64,000 nt of DNA from Sebastes aleutianus (Eukaryota > Chordata > Actinopteri > Perciformes > Sebastidae): NCBI GenBank assembly GCA_916700875.1, contig CAKAKS010000066.1, positions 5,001,742-5,065,741 of the forward strand, read 5' to 3'. The first letter of the stretch is position 1, and every line of letters starts with the position of its first letter. This document shows, one piece after another, positions 1-10,390 of the stretch. The translations under genes were made by a program, and so were the position numbers. The notes beneath the pieces are model-generated. The model made no database searches, was not told the origin of the DNA, and saw nothing but the letters and a program-made list of their open reading frames with translations.

Positions 1-546
1 ACACGATGATCAGTGTAATTATCATCAGATCCTGTTAGTCGAAAACAATCTGATCTCTCTTTTTCCAAGTCTCTCCCTCTCCCCCCCTCCGGTTTCCCCT
101 CAATCATAATCTTGTACAGTTTTTGTGCACGCTTTAATGTTGTTTTCGTGAAAGAAACATCAAAAGTCACAGCAATTCTCCCTTTTTCTGTCTTATTATC
201 TCTCTCACACAAACATTTGATGTTTTTATCGCTCCGTCTGGGCCTTGTCTTTTGTGACTAGATAAGTGGGGTCACCCAAAGGGGAGGAAACTATCATAAT
301 CATTACATTTGAGATATTTCAACAATAAACCACAGCCAAAAACAAACCATGATAATTAGTAAAGTTGAAACGTATCAATCAGCCTTAACAAGCCTTTATC
401 ACTACAGACATTTTGACTTGTCATACAAGGACAAAAGGTGTCCGAGTAAGTCATGACAGTGGAACAGTGAGTCAGCTTCCACAATACCAGGACCCTCAAC
501 CTTAAGCAGCTAAATGAATTCAGACATCATTCACTTTATTATTTAT
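1..546. other. upstream DNA without recognisable feature
   Basis: I see no exon with plausible splice sites, no open frame with family similarity, and no repeat that recurs elsewhere in the window. The stretch is moderately AT-rich and single-copy-looking, with a pyrimidine-rich patch near 55-110. Confidence 0.5.
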
Positions 547-705
547 TAGGGCTGTCAATCGATTAAAAGATTTAATCGGGATTAACACATGATTGTCCAT
601 AGTTAATCACGATTAATCGCAAATTCTTTAACTGTTCAAAATGTACCTTAAAGGGAGATTAGTCAAGTATTTAATACTCTTATCAACATAGGAGTGGAGA
701 AATAT
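547..705 (-). mobile_element. terminal fragment of hAT-like family A
   Basis: The fragment begins with TAGGGCTGTCAATCGATTAA, the same terminus as the element at 46076-46762, and continues through the conserved 'AAAGGGAGATT' and 'TTATCAACAT' blocks. It stops near 705, where family-B sequence begins. Only one end is present, so this is a truncated copy. Confidence 0.7.
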
Positions 706-1252
706 GTGTGTCCTCGCTGTCTCACTCCACCTCTAGACGTGAAAGCGCGCTCACTACACACGTTTGTGTAGAAATAAATGCTGCAGCTCCTCCAGACCAA
801 CAGAGGTTTTCCGTGTCTTGTGAAGTGACGGGAGTCCGCAGAGAGAAATGTTATCGTCTCCGACCGGGTGCCGGTGTCTCCCGACTGCGCCTGCACCCGG
901 TCGGGGAGGTGGTAACGTGTCTCGCTGTGGAGCTCCGTCACCGACCCGCTTTTCCTGCTCAGCCTCCGGTGTCTCCATCCGGAGAGGGAGACACCGGAGG
1001 CTGAGCAGGAAAAGCCAGCATTGATTCATGGAGAGACCTCCGTCTGGTCAGCTAACATTACTGCCAAGCAGCTGAACTATAGAGTGATATTGTGGTTTTA
1101 GCTGACGTGTGTCACCTCACTGTTTTGAGCGATGCTCATTCATGTCTATTTAGAGCGAGCAAGCGCGAGCCCGACGCTGACTTTCGTTGACTTAACGGCC
1201 ACAGGTGTCGCTGTTAACAAGCATTTCTGAAAGTTACAAATAGTCCCTTTAA
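706..1252 (-). repeat. interspersed repeat family B, partial copy with internal palindrome
   Basis: The right part (about 1020-1252) is the reverse complement of 40422-40690, including the block around 'GTGGCCGTTAAGTCAACGAA', and it ends in the family terminus 'AGTCCCTTTAA'. The left part contains a perfect 28-bp inverted repeat at 949-1014 that the copy at 40422 lacks. It is probably a MITE. The open frames here are not credible genes. Confidence 0.65.
949..1014. repeat. perfect 28-bp inverted repeat (hairpin)
   Basis: Arms 949-976 and 987-1014 are exact reverse complements of each other, separated by a 10-nt loop at 977-986. The arms are GC-rich (core CAGCCTCCGGTGTCTCC), so a transcript would form a stable stem. 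The palindrome sits inside a family-B repeat. Confidence 0.9.
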
Positions 1253-2588
1253 CAACTTTTTAAAATCAGATTTTAAGCAAGGTGGTTTTTCTAATATATT
1301 TGGGCACTGGTGCCAAAACATGCAAGCTTCCTGTCCTCTTAAAAAGCCGCAAAAAAAATAAATGATGGGATCTCTATCTTTATTTTTTAATGGATCACAC
1401 TGGTTAAAATAAAGCTGATCAAAATCGGATGCTTTCGTTTCTACGCCTGTATTCTGCTGTGTTTTGTGCACCTCGGCCCGTTGGTGTTGCAGCATGCTGC
1501 TCTCCTTAATTGCAACCAGGCTGCACCCTGCGGGCAATTTGCGTCATATTTGAGTGAAAATCAGAGTGTGTGAGTGTGAAGCACTATGTGGTCACTCCGG
1601 TGATTGACTCTGGTCTGATCCCCGGGTTGGTAATTGGTGTCACAGTCGGTCTCAGTCCACTCTCACATCTCCAGCCCCCTGCATTGTCTCTCTCTGGCCC
1701 TTCTCTACAGCCACAGTCCGTCTTCCTTAAGCCTTTTAATTAGCATTTTCCATCCATCCATCAAATACTCTTAGATTTTCTCTCCTTTCCCATCACCTGA
1801 CCACACCTGTTCCCACTTCCCTCATCTGCTCTGCAGTTGCCTGGCTTTCCCTGCCTACCCCCCGCAACTGCATCTCTTTCTCATTAGCCCTCGTCAGCTA
1901 GTGGCAGACCAATTTAATTAGATTTCTATGTTGCTATGTGCTTTTGTCTTTGCTTTTGAGCCACCTGTACCTGCCTATCTGCCTGCTTACCTGCCTACTT
2001 GTACCTGAAACCTAAAACCTCAACCTGGAACCTGTACCTGCCTGTAAGTTTTTGCATGTTCACCTCTGCAATAAAATCCTGAGGCCTGTACTATGAAGCG
2101 AATTCAACATACCTAGGGTATCTCCTCGTTGAAAAATGGTATCAGAACATCTCTACCCAAGAAGAGAACTAATCCGGCATATTAAGTGAAAACACCTTGG
2201 GTGAGCCATGGATGTGTAGCTTTAAATGACGCTCTGTTTAACAAAAGTAATACTGTATGAACTTAGTATCCAGGGGACAGCTGAGATAAACAAATAGCTA
2301 CTGTATCATGGTGAAAAAAGTAGCATTTCTTTTTTACGTTTTAGATCAGACTGAGTAACAGAAACAAATACCGTCATGCAAGATCAAGTGATCTTTGCAC
2401 ACCTTTAAACAGACAGATATTAGAAATTATTCATAGTTCTGTAACAGTGTTTTTAATTTGATTGTTGGCTGTCAGACTGAAGCACTGTACAGCGGACTTT
2501 AATGCAAAAGCAGTGTGAAGCTAAAGAGCGGAAGGGAGCAGAGAGTAAAGGTAAAGAATTCCTTTTGTTCTGGGAAATCAATGGTCCT
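1253..2588. other. intergenic stretch, mostly unassigned
   Basis: No exon is recognisable. At 2080-2115 there is a short fragment beginning 'GGCCTGTACTATGAAGCGAA', resembling the end of the repeat at 57702. The rest (for example 1560-2080, pyrimidine-rich) looks single-copy. Confidence 0.4.
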
Positions 2589-2637
2589 CTGTGGCTCCAT
2601 GACACACACACACACAACTACTGATTCACAGATTGAT

Positions 2638-2640
<3 letters not shown>

Positions 2641-2690
<50 letters not shown>

Positions 2691-2717
2691 GCGTGTGCGC
2701 GCATGTGTGTGTGTGCA
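2641..2717. repeat. (GT)n microsatellite
   Basis: About 75 bp of nearly uninterrupted GT, with C interruptions toward its right end. A short (CA)n lies just upstream at 2600-2616. Reading frames across it are low-complexity artefacts. Confidence 0.95.
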
Positions 2718-3005
2718 ATCCAACAGGGACAGCTGATGCATCCGGCTGCATAAATGTGGGTGTTTACTACATTAACATTCTTTTCGAATAGCGTGGTTTA
2801 CTTGCAGAATGTAAATAAAAGCCCTTCACGTTGTAGTCCCTGTGGCGTTCTCTATCTGCCTGTCGAGCACAATCCGCGGTCCCCATTGGCTTGTTTAAGA
2901 AGGCTGATAAGCATGTCAAAGCCATGCTCTGAAAACTGCACAGCTCTTCCATTTTAATTCAGATGTGTTGTACATATTTTAATAGTATTTTTTATGGCTG
3001 TCAAT

Positions 3006-3445
3006 TAGGGATGTTAATAATTAACCGTTTAACCGTTAACCGACGTTAAGAACTTTAACCGATTAACGCTATCGGTTAAAACGGTTAAAATAAATATTAA
3101 TAATGAATTAAAAAGCTGAGAAAAATTCAGAGAAGCGGCTCGTCTCTTTAAGGAGAAAAGCTGGTCCACCTTAACATCCCACCTTAAGAGGCAGAGCCGG
3201 AGTTACAGATACAGGAAGTTGTCTCCGGTCTCTGGCTCGCTAGAGCGGAGCGAGTTGTAACCTCATAGCATTTATCCACCGACAAATGAACTGTACATAC
3301 ACTGTTGGCTACACCTACGTTCACAACTACATGTGGTGCCTTCAAATGGGGTCATGTTCATGAGAAGAGTCCATATGAACACCCCCCTTTTGTGGGGGTG
3401 TGAAAGTGATCTTTCATATGATGCCAGTATCTTCACTCTAGCTTT
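3006..3445 (+). mobile_element. hAT-like terminal fragment fused to family-A internal fragment
   Basis: From 3006 the sequence TAGGGATGTTAATAATTAAC followed by alternating AACCGTTAACC blocks has the look of a hAT terminus. From about 3335 it passes into a piece recognisable from family A ('CATATGATGCCAGTATCTT', also at 34020-34050 and in reverse complement in the family-A copy at 52227). Neither element is complete. Confidence 0.5.
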
Positions 3446-3584
3446 GACATCCCAAGCATTTTTTCATATTTTTATTGTATATTTTTATTGTTTTCTTCTA
3501 TTCTATATTTATGTTTCTTGGTTTTTAAAATACTTGCTTTTCTTTTCACTTCATTTTCTCTGACCATGTTTATGCACCAACACG

Positions 3585-3786
3585 CTAAAGCAAAGTATTT
3601 GAAAATATGTGGAAACCTACTTGGCAATAAACTAGATTCTGATTTTGTTATTAACGCTAAACCCAAGTACACTGTGTATCACTGGCTTTTCTCATTTATT
3701 CCTTCCTTGCTAAAGCGATTCTCATATTGAACGTTTTCAGTGTGAGGAGAAATTCTCTGTCAACAGCAATTATTTGTCACATTTAT
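3585..3786 (+). repeat. repeat E, copy 1 (about 200 bp)
   Basis: The block beginning TAAAGCAAAGTATTTGAAAA and ending TTGTCACATTTATT is repeated almost exactly at 6668-6868. It contains 'GGCAATAAACTAGATTCTGA', similar to the 3' tails of fish LINE-type elements. No matching target-site duplication flanks this copy. Confidence 0.8.
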
Positions 3787-3944
3787 TGTCATCACATGTT
3801 GGCTATAGATGTTTTTTCCACCATATCATGTAACTAAGTGAATGATTGTTGTCAAATAAGGTCATCCGCTCACAGACTTGATATACAGGACTTATGATTA
3901 CGTCAAACAGTCCCGGTTACAAAGAAGCCCTTTTATTCCTGTCT

Positions 3945-5870
3945 AAGGCTGCACCGTATTGATTTCCTGGTAATCGGTAATTTGCACGATCACTTGGCTC
4001 ACATTGATGTTAATCTCTTTTATTGCAATAACACTCCGTGTCTACTTTCCACCAATTAGTCTGGTCTGTAATAGGGACTTTCCTGCAGATGCAGACGTCT
4101 TAATGACACTTATTTATACTAGTCCCTGTCCTGTTTGCAAACACTCAAAGAGATAAAGATGAGTTTATTTCCCATTCCTGTCAGATAATGTTTAAAGATG
4201 TAGAAACTCAAAATTGTCAATTAAAAGCCCCCCACCAGCCAGTTTTACTTCCTGTTTTTTGGTTAATGTTCTAGTTCAAACAGAGAATGGGGTGTGTTTA
4301 ATAGTCAGATGTAATTCATTACCATGGCAACCAGAGTGCATCGTTTTTCAACCCAGTTTAGATGGATTTACTGTTTATCAGACCACAAATGAGACAAGAA
4401 TTAGCGCAACACACCGACTCTCTTCCTCACCGTCTCCTCCTGGCGAGGCGGCCGTCTGGCTGCTGCTGCACCGAGGAGCCGCACCGCCGCACGTCGGCCA
4501 CAGCGCACCGCAGGATGGACAGACATGTTGTCGAGGTCTGCTGTTTGAAATGAAGTTTCGGGACGTTTTGGAGGTGCTAACACCAGCCGCTCTCGCCTCA
4601 GTTCCAGCACCGACACCACACCGGGCTGCACTGAGATTCCTTTATTTCTCTAACGAGACTTTTCTCTTGTTTTCTTACTATAGTCTTACGTCATATTCCC
4701 ATTTTACCAACAACCATCTTTTTTTTTTATTATTTTAACTCTGAGCACAAAATGAAGTTATTTGTCAAAAAAAAATTGGCAAACAGTGGCTAATCAACTT
4801 AGTCAGGAAATGACTCAAATAAATATGAAAAATAGAAATGCCAAAACACACTGGAGGGGAGCTTTAATGACTGTTAATTGTGTTGTGGTGTTGCCATCAG
4901 CTTGTAGAAAAGCTTTTAATTACTTAATTGTGTCTTTACTTCTGGATGTAGATGCTGGATTTCCCAAAAATGTCCAAAGATGGATGACTGCTCTTTCCTG
5001 GGCGTCGCCTTTCATGTTTGATCATTAGGCTAATGAGCTTGTTGCAGCTTAGAAAGGACGATTTGCTGATTTTTGTGAGGTGTTCAAGATTGCAAGATTA
5101 GAAAAGAGAGAGAGACTTGTAGATTTGGCTGATTCTTCTCCATATAAATGCCAAGGAAGTTTATTCAAGCAAGGAGAAAAAAGTTGATTTGTATGCAGTG
5201 TGAATTTCAGCCGAGGCTGCATACAAAACAAAGTGGATCAGTAAACAAGTTGCGGCTGCAGGAGGTGTTGCAGTGGCTCCATTGTGCTCAGCAGCAGGTG
5301 GCTTTTTCCAAATAAATTGTGAATTGGCAGTCATTCTATATTTTTTACTTTAACACATTTTACTCTAAAAGCTGTAACTTGGGAAATTGTAGCTAACATT
5401 TCCTTGTTGACTCTCAGTCAAATACACACCCACAGTGACCTTGGTTTGTAATCCATGTGGCTGTTTTTCATTGAATGTGCTGTATTATGTGAAGCCAGTC
5501 TTTGGTGTATTATACTCACGATGTCGGCATTCAGCACAGACAAAGCTTCCACTTGGTTTCTTGTCAGGTTAACAATGGCAGTGCTGCTCTTCAGTATTTT
5601 CAGGTCAGGTTGTTTAAGTGGCACAAACAAACTGTATACGGCTGCGGGAGTCCTCTATTCACTCTACAGTACATTGTGTGCCATGGTTACATATTGTCGT
5701 AGTGACTTCAGCCAGATGGCTTTTGTTGTTGTTTGTGACCTTGAGGTCTCGCATTGCTCTTCATGTTCTTTGCATTTAATAGAAACTCACCCATCGTCCT
5801 GGCATTTGGACTTGCATGAGAAAAGTCACAATTAACTTGATTATTTTTTTGTAGCAGTACATCACTTCTA
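3945..5870. other. unassigned upstream stretch
   Basis: No feature can be supported. A fragment near 3945-4010 resembles a hAT end. A GC-richer patch at 4400-4640 gives three overlapping open frames with no family resemblance or splice context. Confidence 0.35.
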
Positions 5871-6287
5871 CATCATGGGCGCCAAGGGGCCATTGGCCCC
5901 CCCACTTTATGGCCCTGTCCCACTTTCTTTTTAAGGTCGCTAATCAAATCAAATCGCACTATATTGCAAAGGACGTTTCAATCGTTCCCGTCTGCCCCGT
6001 GCATGTCAAGACAGGAGGGTGTCCTGTGTTTTTACTCTACAGATACGCTCTCATTTGAATCTGTGCAGCAGCTGTCTGTACGGCTCCATCTCAGCTGAGT
6101 CTCACCTGAACTGAAGCCTTTATTTACGTGAGGTTGATGCCCATTAAAAAGCACTGAATAATATTTTTATCCAGATTTTGCAATTGGCGGAGCAGAGTGT
6201 GCATCTTTATCCAATCATAATCAACTATTTTGTAGCCTAATTCAAATGAAATCAAAGTGATCTGACATTCAGCGCGCCACAGTTTCA

Positions 6288-6603
6288 TAATGGTAAATGG
6301 ACTTGCATTTATATAGCGCTTTTCTAGTCTTCCGACCATTCAAAGCACTTTAAACTGCATGTCAGCGTTCACCCATTCACACACACATTCATACACTGAT
6401 GGCAGAGGCTGCTAAGGTGCCAACTTTGCCCATCAGGATCTAATCTAAATACTCATTCACACACCGATGGTTAAGCCTTCGGGAGCAATTAGGGGTAAAG
6501 TGTCTTGCTCAAGGACACATCGACATGTGACCTGGAGCAGCCGGGGATCGAATCACCGACCTTCCGATTGGTGGACGACCTGCTCTGAGCCACAGCCGCC
6601 CGA
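6288..6603 (+). repeat. common fish interspersed repeat ('GGTAAATGGACTTGCATTTA' type)
   Basis: The sequence runs from 'ATGGTAAATGGACTTGCATT' through 'TATATAGCGCTTTTCTAGTC' to the block 'AAGTGTCTTGCTCAAGGACA'. From general knowledge this is a very common teleost repeat. The frame at 6467 is part of it and not a gene. Confidence 0.7.
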
Positions 6604-6659
6604 TGAACTGAAAATATTTGTACACTTCTCAACTGGTGGGCTGGTCCTTGCCGGGCACA

Positions 6660-6876
6660 TCTTCCGGTAAAGCAAAGTATTTGAAAATATGTGGAAACCT
6701 ACTTGGCAATAAACTAGATTCTGATTTTGTTATTAACGCTAAACCCAAGTACACTGTGTATCACTGGCTTTTCTCATTTATTCCTTCCTTGCTAAAGCGA
6801 TTCTCATATTGAACGTTTTCAGTGTGAGGAGAAATTCTCTGTCAACAGCAATTATTTGTCACATTTATTCTTCCGG
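6660..6876 (+). mobile_element. repeat E, copy 2, with 8-bp target duplication
   Basis: The 201-bp block at 6668-6868 is nearly identical to 3585-3786 and is bounded on both sides by TCTTCCGG (6660-6667 and 6869-6876). This indicates insertion as a discrete unit. An 8-bp duplication would fit a hAT-mobilised MITE; LINE-mediated insertion is the alternative. Confidence 0.75.
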
Positions 6877-7080
6877 TGCGCCGTGACCGACGTCTGCTTG
6901 GAAAGACCCGACTGTGAGTTTTACAGCACCCCTCGCCGCTGCCTGGGGGCCGTGGAGTTCTCGCTGCGCAGTGCGCCCTCTCTCCCTGTAGGGATGGACG
7001 GGATTCGCGGCTGTCAAACGGGGTGGACTGCCCTCAGTGCGAGGGGTCTGCGGTGAAATCGGCAACCCGTCTCGTTTACC
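6877..7080. other. GC-rich patch of unknown origin
   Basis: This stretch is much richer in GC than its neighbours and continues the sequence interrupted by repeat E at 6660. Open frames exist on both strands but none shows a recognisable domain or splice sites. It may be transposon-derived. Confidence 0.3.
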
Positions 7081-8100
7081 GTGCTTATGCTGTGTGACTT
7101 TTTTGCCATCAGCATTCATAACCATACAACCTTCATGATTTATTGTTTACTAGAGCACAAAGTTCTTCATAGATCTAGCCTCGTTATTTTCCTCTCAAAG
7201 TGCTCCAGATTGATGCATTTAACTTTAATATGTTCAAAATATTTTCTTCCGGGGAAAAAATCCTGTGGATTGGTTGAGTTGTATATATATTGACAATTTA
7301 ACATATCTGATCTGATTGAGTTTAACTTATCTCTCAACGTCTGTCTCCCTTTTCAAATAGACCCTATGTGTATTTAAAGCCCCCCTCTAATCACTGAGCA
7401 GTTTTGGGAATAGACTCGAACGCACCGACCGCCATCACTTTGACTGCTGCTCTAAAATTAATTCCAATCTAATCTGACCTGGCAGCTCGTAATGGCTTCT
7501 GATTTTTAATCTTTTCTCATCATGGGCCCACTTAGTTCTTTGGCTATCACATTAGCAAACTACAGCATATTAATTAAAGGCTATAATTGATCAATTAACG
7601 TGAGGAGAGGATGAACTAAGCTAGCATAAATAGGAGGAGGAGCGTGTGGCGTCACTGTGTGAATTATGTTGTATGTTGTTGACAGGGAAGACTGTGTGAG
7701 GATAATAAGACTCTTTGTTGTTAGTGGCCTTGGCATACTGCTGTCTCTTGACGTCATGTATTCCCTTCTGGAGTAACTTATGTAACCTCATTAGAACCTT
7801 TTCCTGAATCTCTGCCGGTTTAATTTATAGTGTTACACGCTACCCCGTTTTTGCTGCCTCGTCTCCTCCGTCACCCTCTGCACCTGCGAAGCATCACAGC
7901 AGCCCTGGGACCCTCTTATCAATGCCTTTGTTCCCACCAGAGTCGAGTAATGAATGTGGGAACTTGAGCCAGTTGAATTGGAGCATCTCCCAGTGGGGAC
8001 GTCTTAAGTTTTAATTAGCAAAATTAATGGGGCAGAGTGGGATTAACAGAGTGGGACACAGATGCCAAAGACAAGTCTCCCATCTAACTATAAAGCGAGG
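7081..8100. other. single-copy-looking upstream stretch
   Basis: No repeat, exon or RNA gene recognised. It includes AT-rich homeobox-like words (TAATTA, ATTAAAGG) near 7560-7640, which by themselves prove nothing. Confidence 0.4.
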
Positions 8101-9180
8101 AATCTCTGTCTGTACGTATTTATGTACGCTTGCGTGTGTATGTCCGTCGCATATCTTGAGAACCGTCCCTCCGATCTACTTCACACTTGGCGGGTGTGTT
8201 GCTGGGGACCTGAGGACGTGCAGTGTTGAAGTTGGTTTAATTTGGACACGCGACACGTTCAATATTAATTAACTTTGAATAACCAGGCAGTAACGCTCTA
8301 TAGCCTTGCAGTGGTAGTCAGTGTTACCGGTTACATTACTTGCCCACCGCCCCCACTGTCGTTTTGCTTTTTTTTTTAAAGAAATAAAACCTCTTTAGTT
8401 CATTTTTTGCGTGTAAGCGCCGTGTTATCACTTCATAGTCAGACAACGGACGCTACAAACTGAAAGTGAAAGTGTCTGCTCCGTATGGAGTCTCAGCACG
8501 GAGAAGCAGATTTCACACACAGGATGAGAGAGAGTTGACAGACAAGACGACGGCGGAGGATTTGGTGTCAAAGCAAAAAGCAAAAGTGCCTATTTGGCAA
8601 TATTTCAGATTTGATGAGGCAATCGCCGTGCGGAGGACAGAGCGGTCACAGCCGATGTGCGCTGCATTGCGTTTGACCGGAGAGGCCAGACACACAGCCA
8701 TCCAACGTTAGAGATCAAAGTAAGGGCTCTACATATATTGACCGTCATCTTTTCTTGTAAAATGCTCTATTCAGCAGCGAGGGCGGGGGGGCTTCGGGGC
8801 TCTGCGTACTGCAGCATGAGTTGAGCATGTCGTCCACGGCTCTTGCACTGCAGTTCACTTTTGCTGCTGCATGATGGATATACTAAAGCTACAACCGAAC
8901 TCTTCTTCACTTCCCTGGAGTCAATGAGCGGTTCTCGACAACGCTTCAGGTGAGCCAAGCAATCGGCCCGCTTGGAACGGGCCACGCACTCCGAATGTTC
9001 ACGTACTCTGAACGAGCACAACCCCCAACAATGCTACAAGCAGCACTTCCAGGAGACAAGCAATCGACCCAAAGAACGTGTATTGCCAAGAAGTGATAGT
9101 CAATTGCAAAGCTACACCTCCGCCATTTTGGACTGAAAGCGACCGGATGCCAGTAAAAAGTAGCGTACAAAAGTGAAACA
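8101..9180 (+). repeat. interspersed repeat D, interrupted by a hAT insertion
   Basis: The left part (8101-8300) contains the fish-repeat words 'CTTGGCGGGTGTGTTGCTGG' and 'CGACACGTTCAATATTAATT'. The right part (8764-9180) carries 'AACTCTTCTTCACTTCCCTG'. The same parts are joined without interruption at 29380-29860, so the DNA between them here is an insertion. Confidence 0.75.
8301..8763 (+). mobile_element. deletion derivative of a ZBED-type hAT transposon
   Basis: The segment lies inside repeat D and is flanked by GCTCTAT on both sides (8295-8301 and 8764-8770). It is the reverse-complement relative of the element at 15083-15579. Around 8548-8625 the frame reads AEDLVSKQKAKVPIWQYFRF, which resembles the start of a BED zinc finger of hAT transposases. 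The zinc ligands and catalytic domain are absent, so it is non-autonomous. Confidence 0.65.
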
Positions 9181-10286
9181 AAATTATTCTATTCTATTGT
9201 GGCCTCTATAAATGGCCTGTGCTGAACAATAAATAATAAATATAAAAAAAACACACTTTGCTTCTACACTCTTTGTTCGGTCGCTCTGAACAGGCGTTTC
9301 ACTAGTTGAACCTAATGAGACTCCTGAATGTGATGGGTGTAACCACAGAGAGATTATTAGAGACAGTTTGTGCCACAGGATGACAGCAGGCTCCGTCTTC
9401 ATCCTTTTGTAGTAGAAACAAAGCCTTACGTAAAACTAGAGGGAGGCTCTCTCAGGATGGTGTCTTTTATACTGCCGTAGCCTCCTCCAGCATGCGCTGC
9501 CTCTTGATCTGTATTAAATCCACCTTAATCTCAGATGATTACTCATTTGAGCTCAGGCACAGCCAACGCTATCAATTAGGTAACCTGTTTAAGCTAGATC
9601 AAATTACATTGTGACCTACGTTGCCAACTCTCATTACCGTGTTTCCGAGCGGGCAAAGGGAACCAGCATCGGTTACATAAGAGCTGTTTTTCAGCTGATG
9701 GCTATGTACCCTGCTTTTAATGATTTATAACCCACTACTGAGTGTTTGCCGTGCTCCACCTGGGCGTTTGCTGAGCAAAGACGGCCTTGAGTTTCTCTCA
9801 ATCTCTAATCTCTTAATGGTAGTTCTGTCCTTGTTTTATTCCTTCCTGCATACAAGCAAGCACAAAACTTTTGAAGCAAAGTTTGAGGAAAGCAATGAGG
9901 AAACCGGCAGCAAGAAGCTACTTTCCTTTAACTGAAAAGAATGACGGGACGTTTGGAAGAAGTGCTGGTTAGTTGAGTGAAATTGTAGCTGTGGGCACAT
10001 GGTGATAGATCGGTGAGGGCTGCCAACTCTCCCCTGCAAGGACCCAAGGACAAAATACATTTTATGTCACACTGAGATTGTTTGTGCACAAGTGGATGTG
10101 TTTATTTCCTTAAATTGGAGAGATGAAGCCTTTTCTGAAAAGCACTGCCCGCTGAAAAATCACAAAATTGGTCTTTTACTGAAAAGCTCCTTAAAATGTG
10201 CTCACAAACAATCCTTTTTTACTCAACACAATGTGCACTGTTTTAACACGCCACTGTATGATATACTCTGATCTTTTCTCTGCTAG
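9181..10286. other. gpat2: region just upstream of gpat2 exon 1
   Basis: The exon at 10287 begins at a splice acceptor, so at least one 5' non-coding exon and the promoter must lie here or further upstream. I cannot place them: there is no convincing CpG-rich block or TATA box with a following donor. No repeat recognised. Confidence 0.3.
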
Positions 10287-10390
10287 GTCGCTGAGTAGAA
10301 GTCTGCATGGAGCTCACCATGGTGCAGGAGAAGAATGACGGGATAAACAAAGACATGGTCCTTCCACCGATTCAACAGAATAGACCTGCT
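10287..10390 (+). CDS. gpat2: gpat2 exon 1 (5' UTR end plus residues 1-28)
   Basis: Acceptor TTTTCTCTGCTAG ends at 10286 and donor GTAAGA begins at 10391. Coding starts at ATG 10307, with an in-frame TGA at 10292 within the same exon. A second in-frame ATG at 10319 sits in CACCATGG, a much better Kozak context. The acceptor implies an upstream non-coding exon. The 28 N-terminal residues are not conserved, so this exon rests on splice sites, phase and position. Confidence 0.75.

Noticed and set aside
4214..4738. 174-codon open frame
   Set aside because: No domain, signal or splice context and low-complexity composition; overlapping frames on the other strand are equally long.
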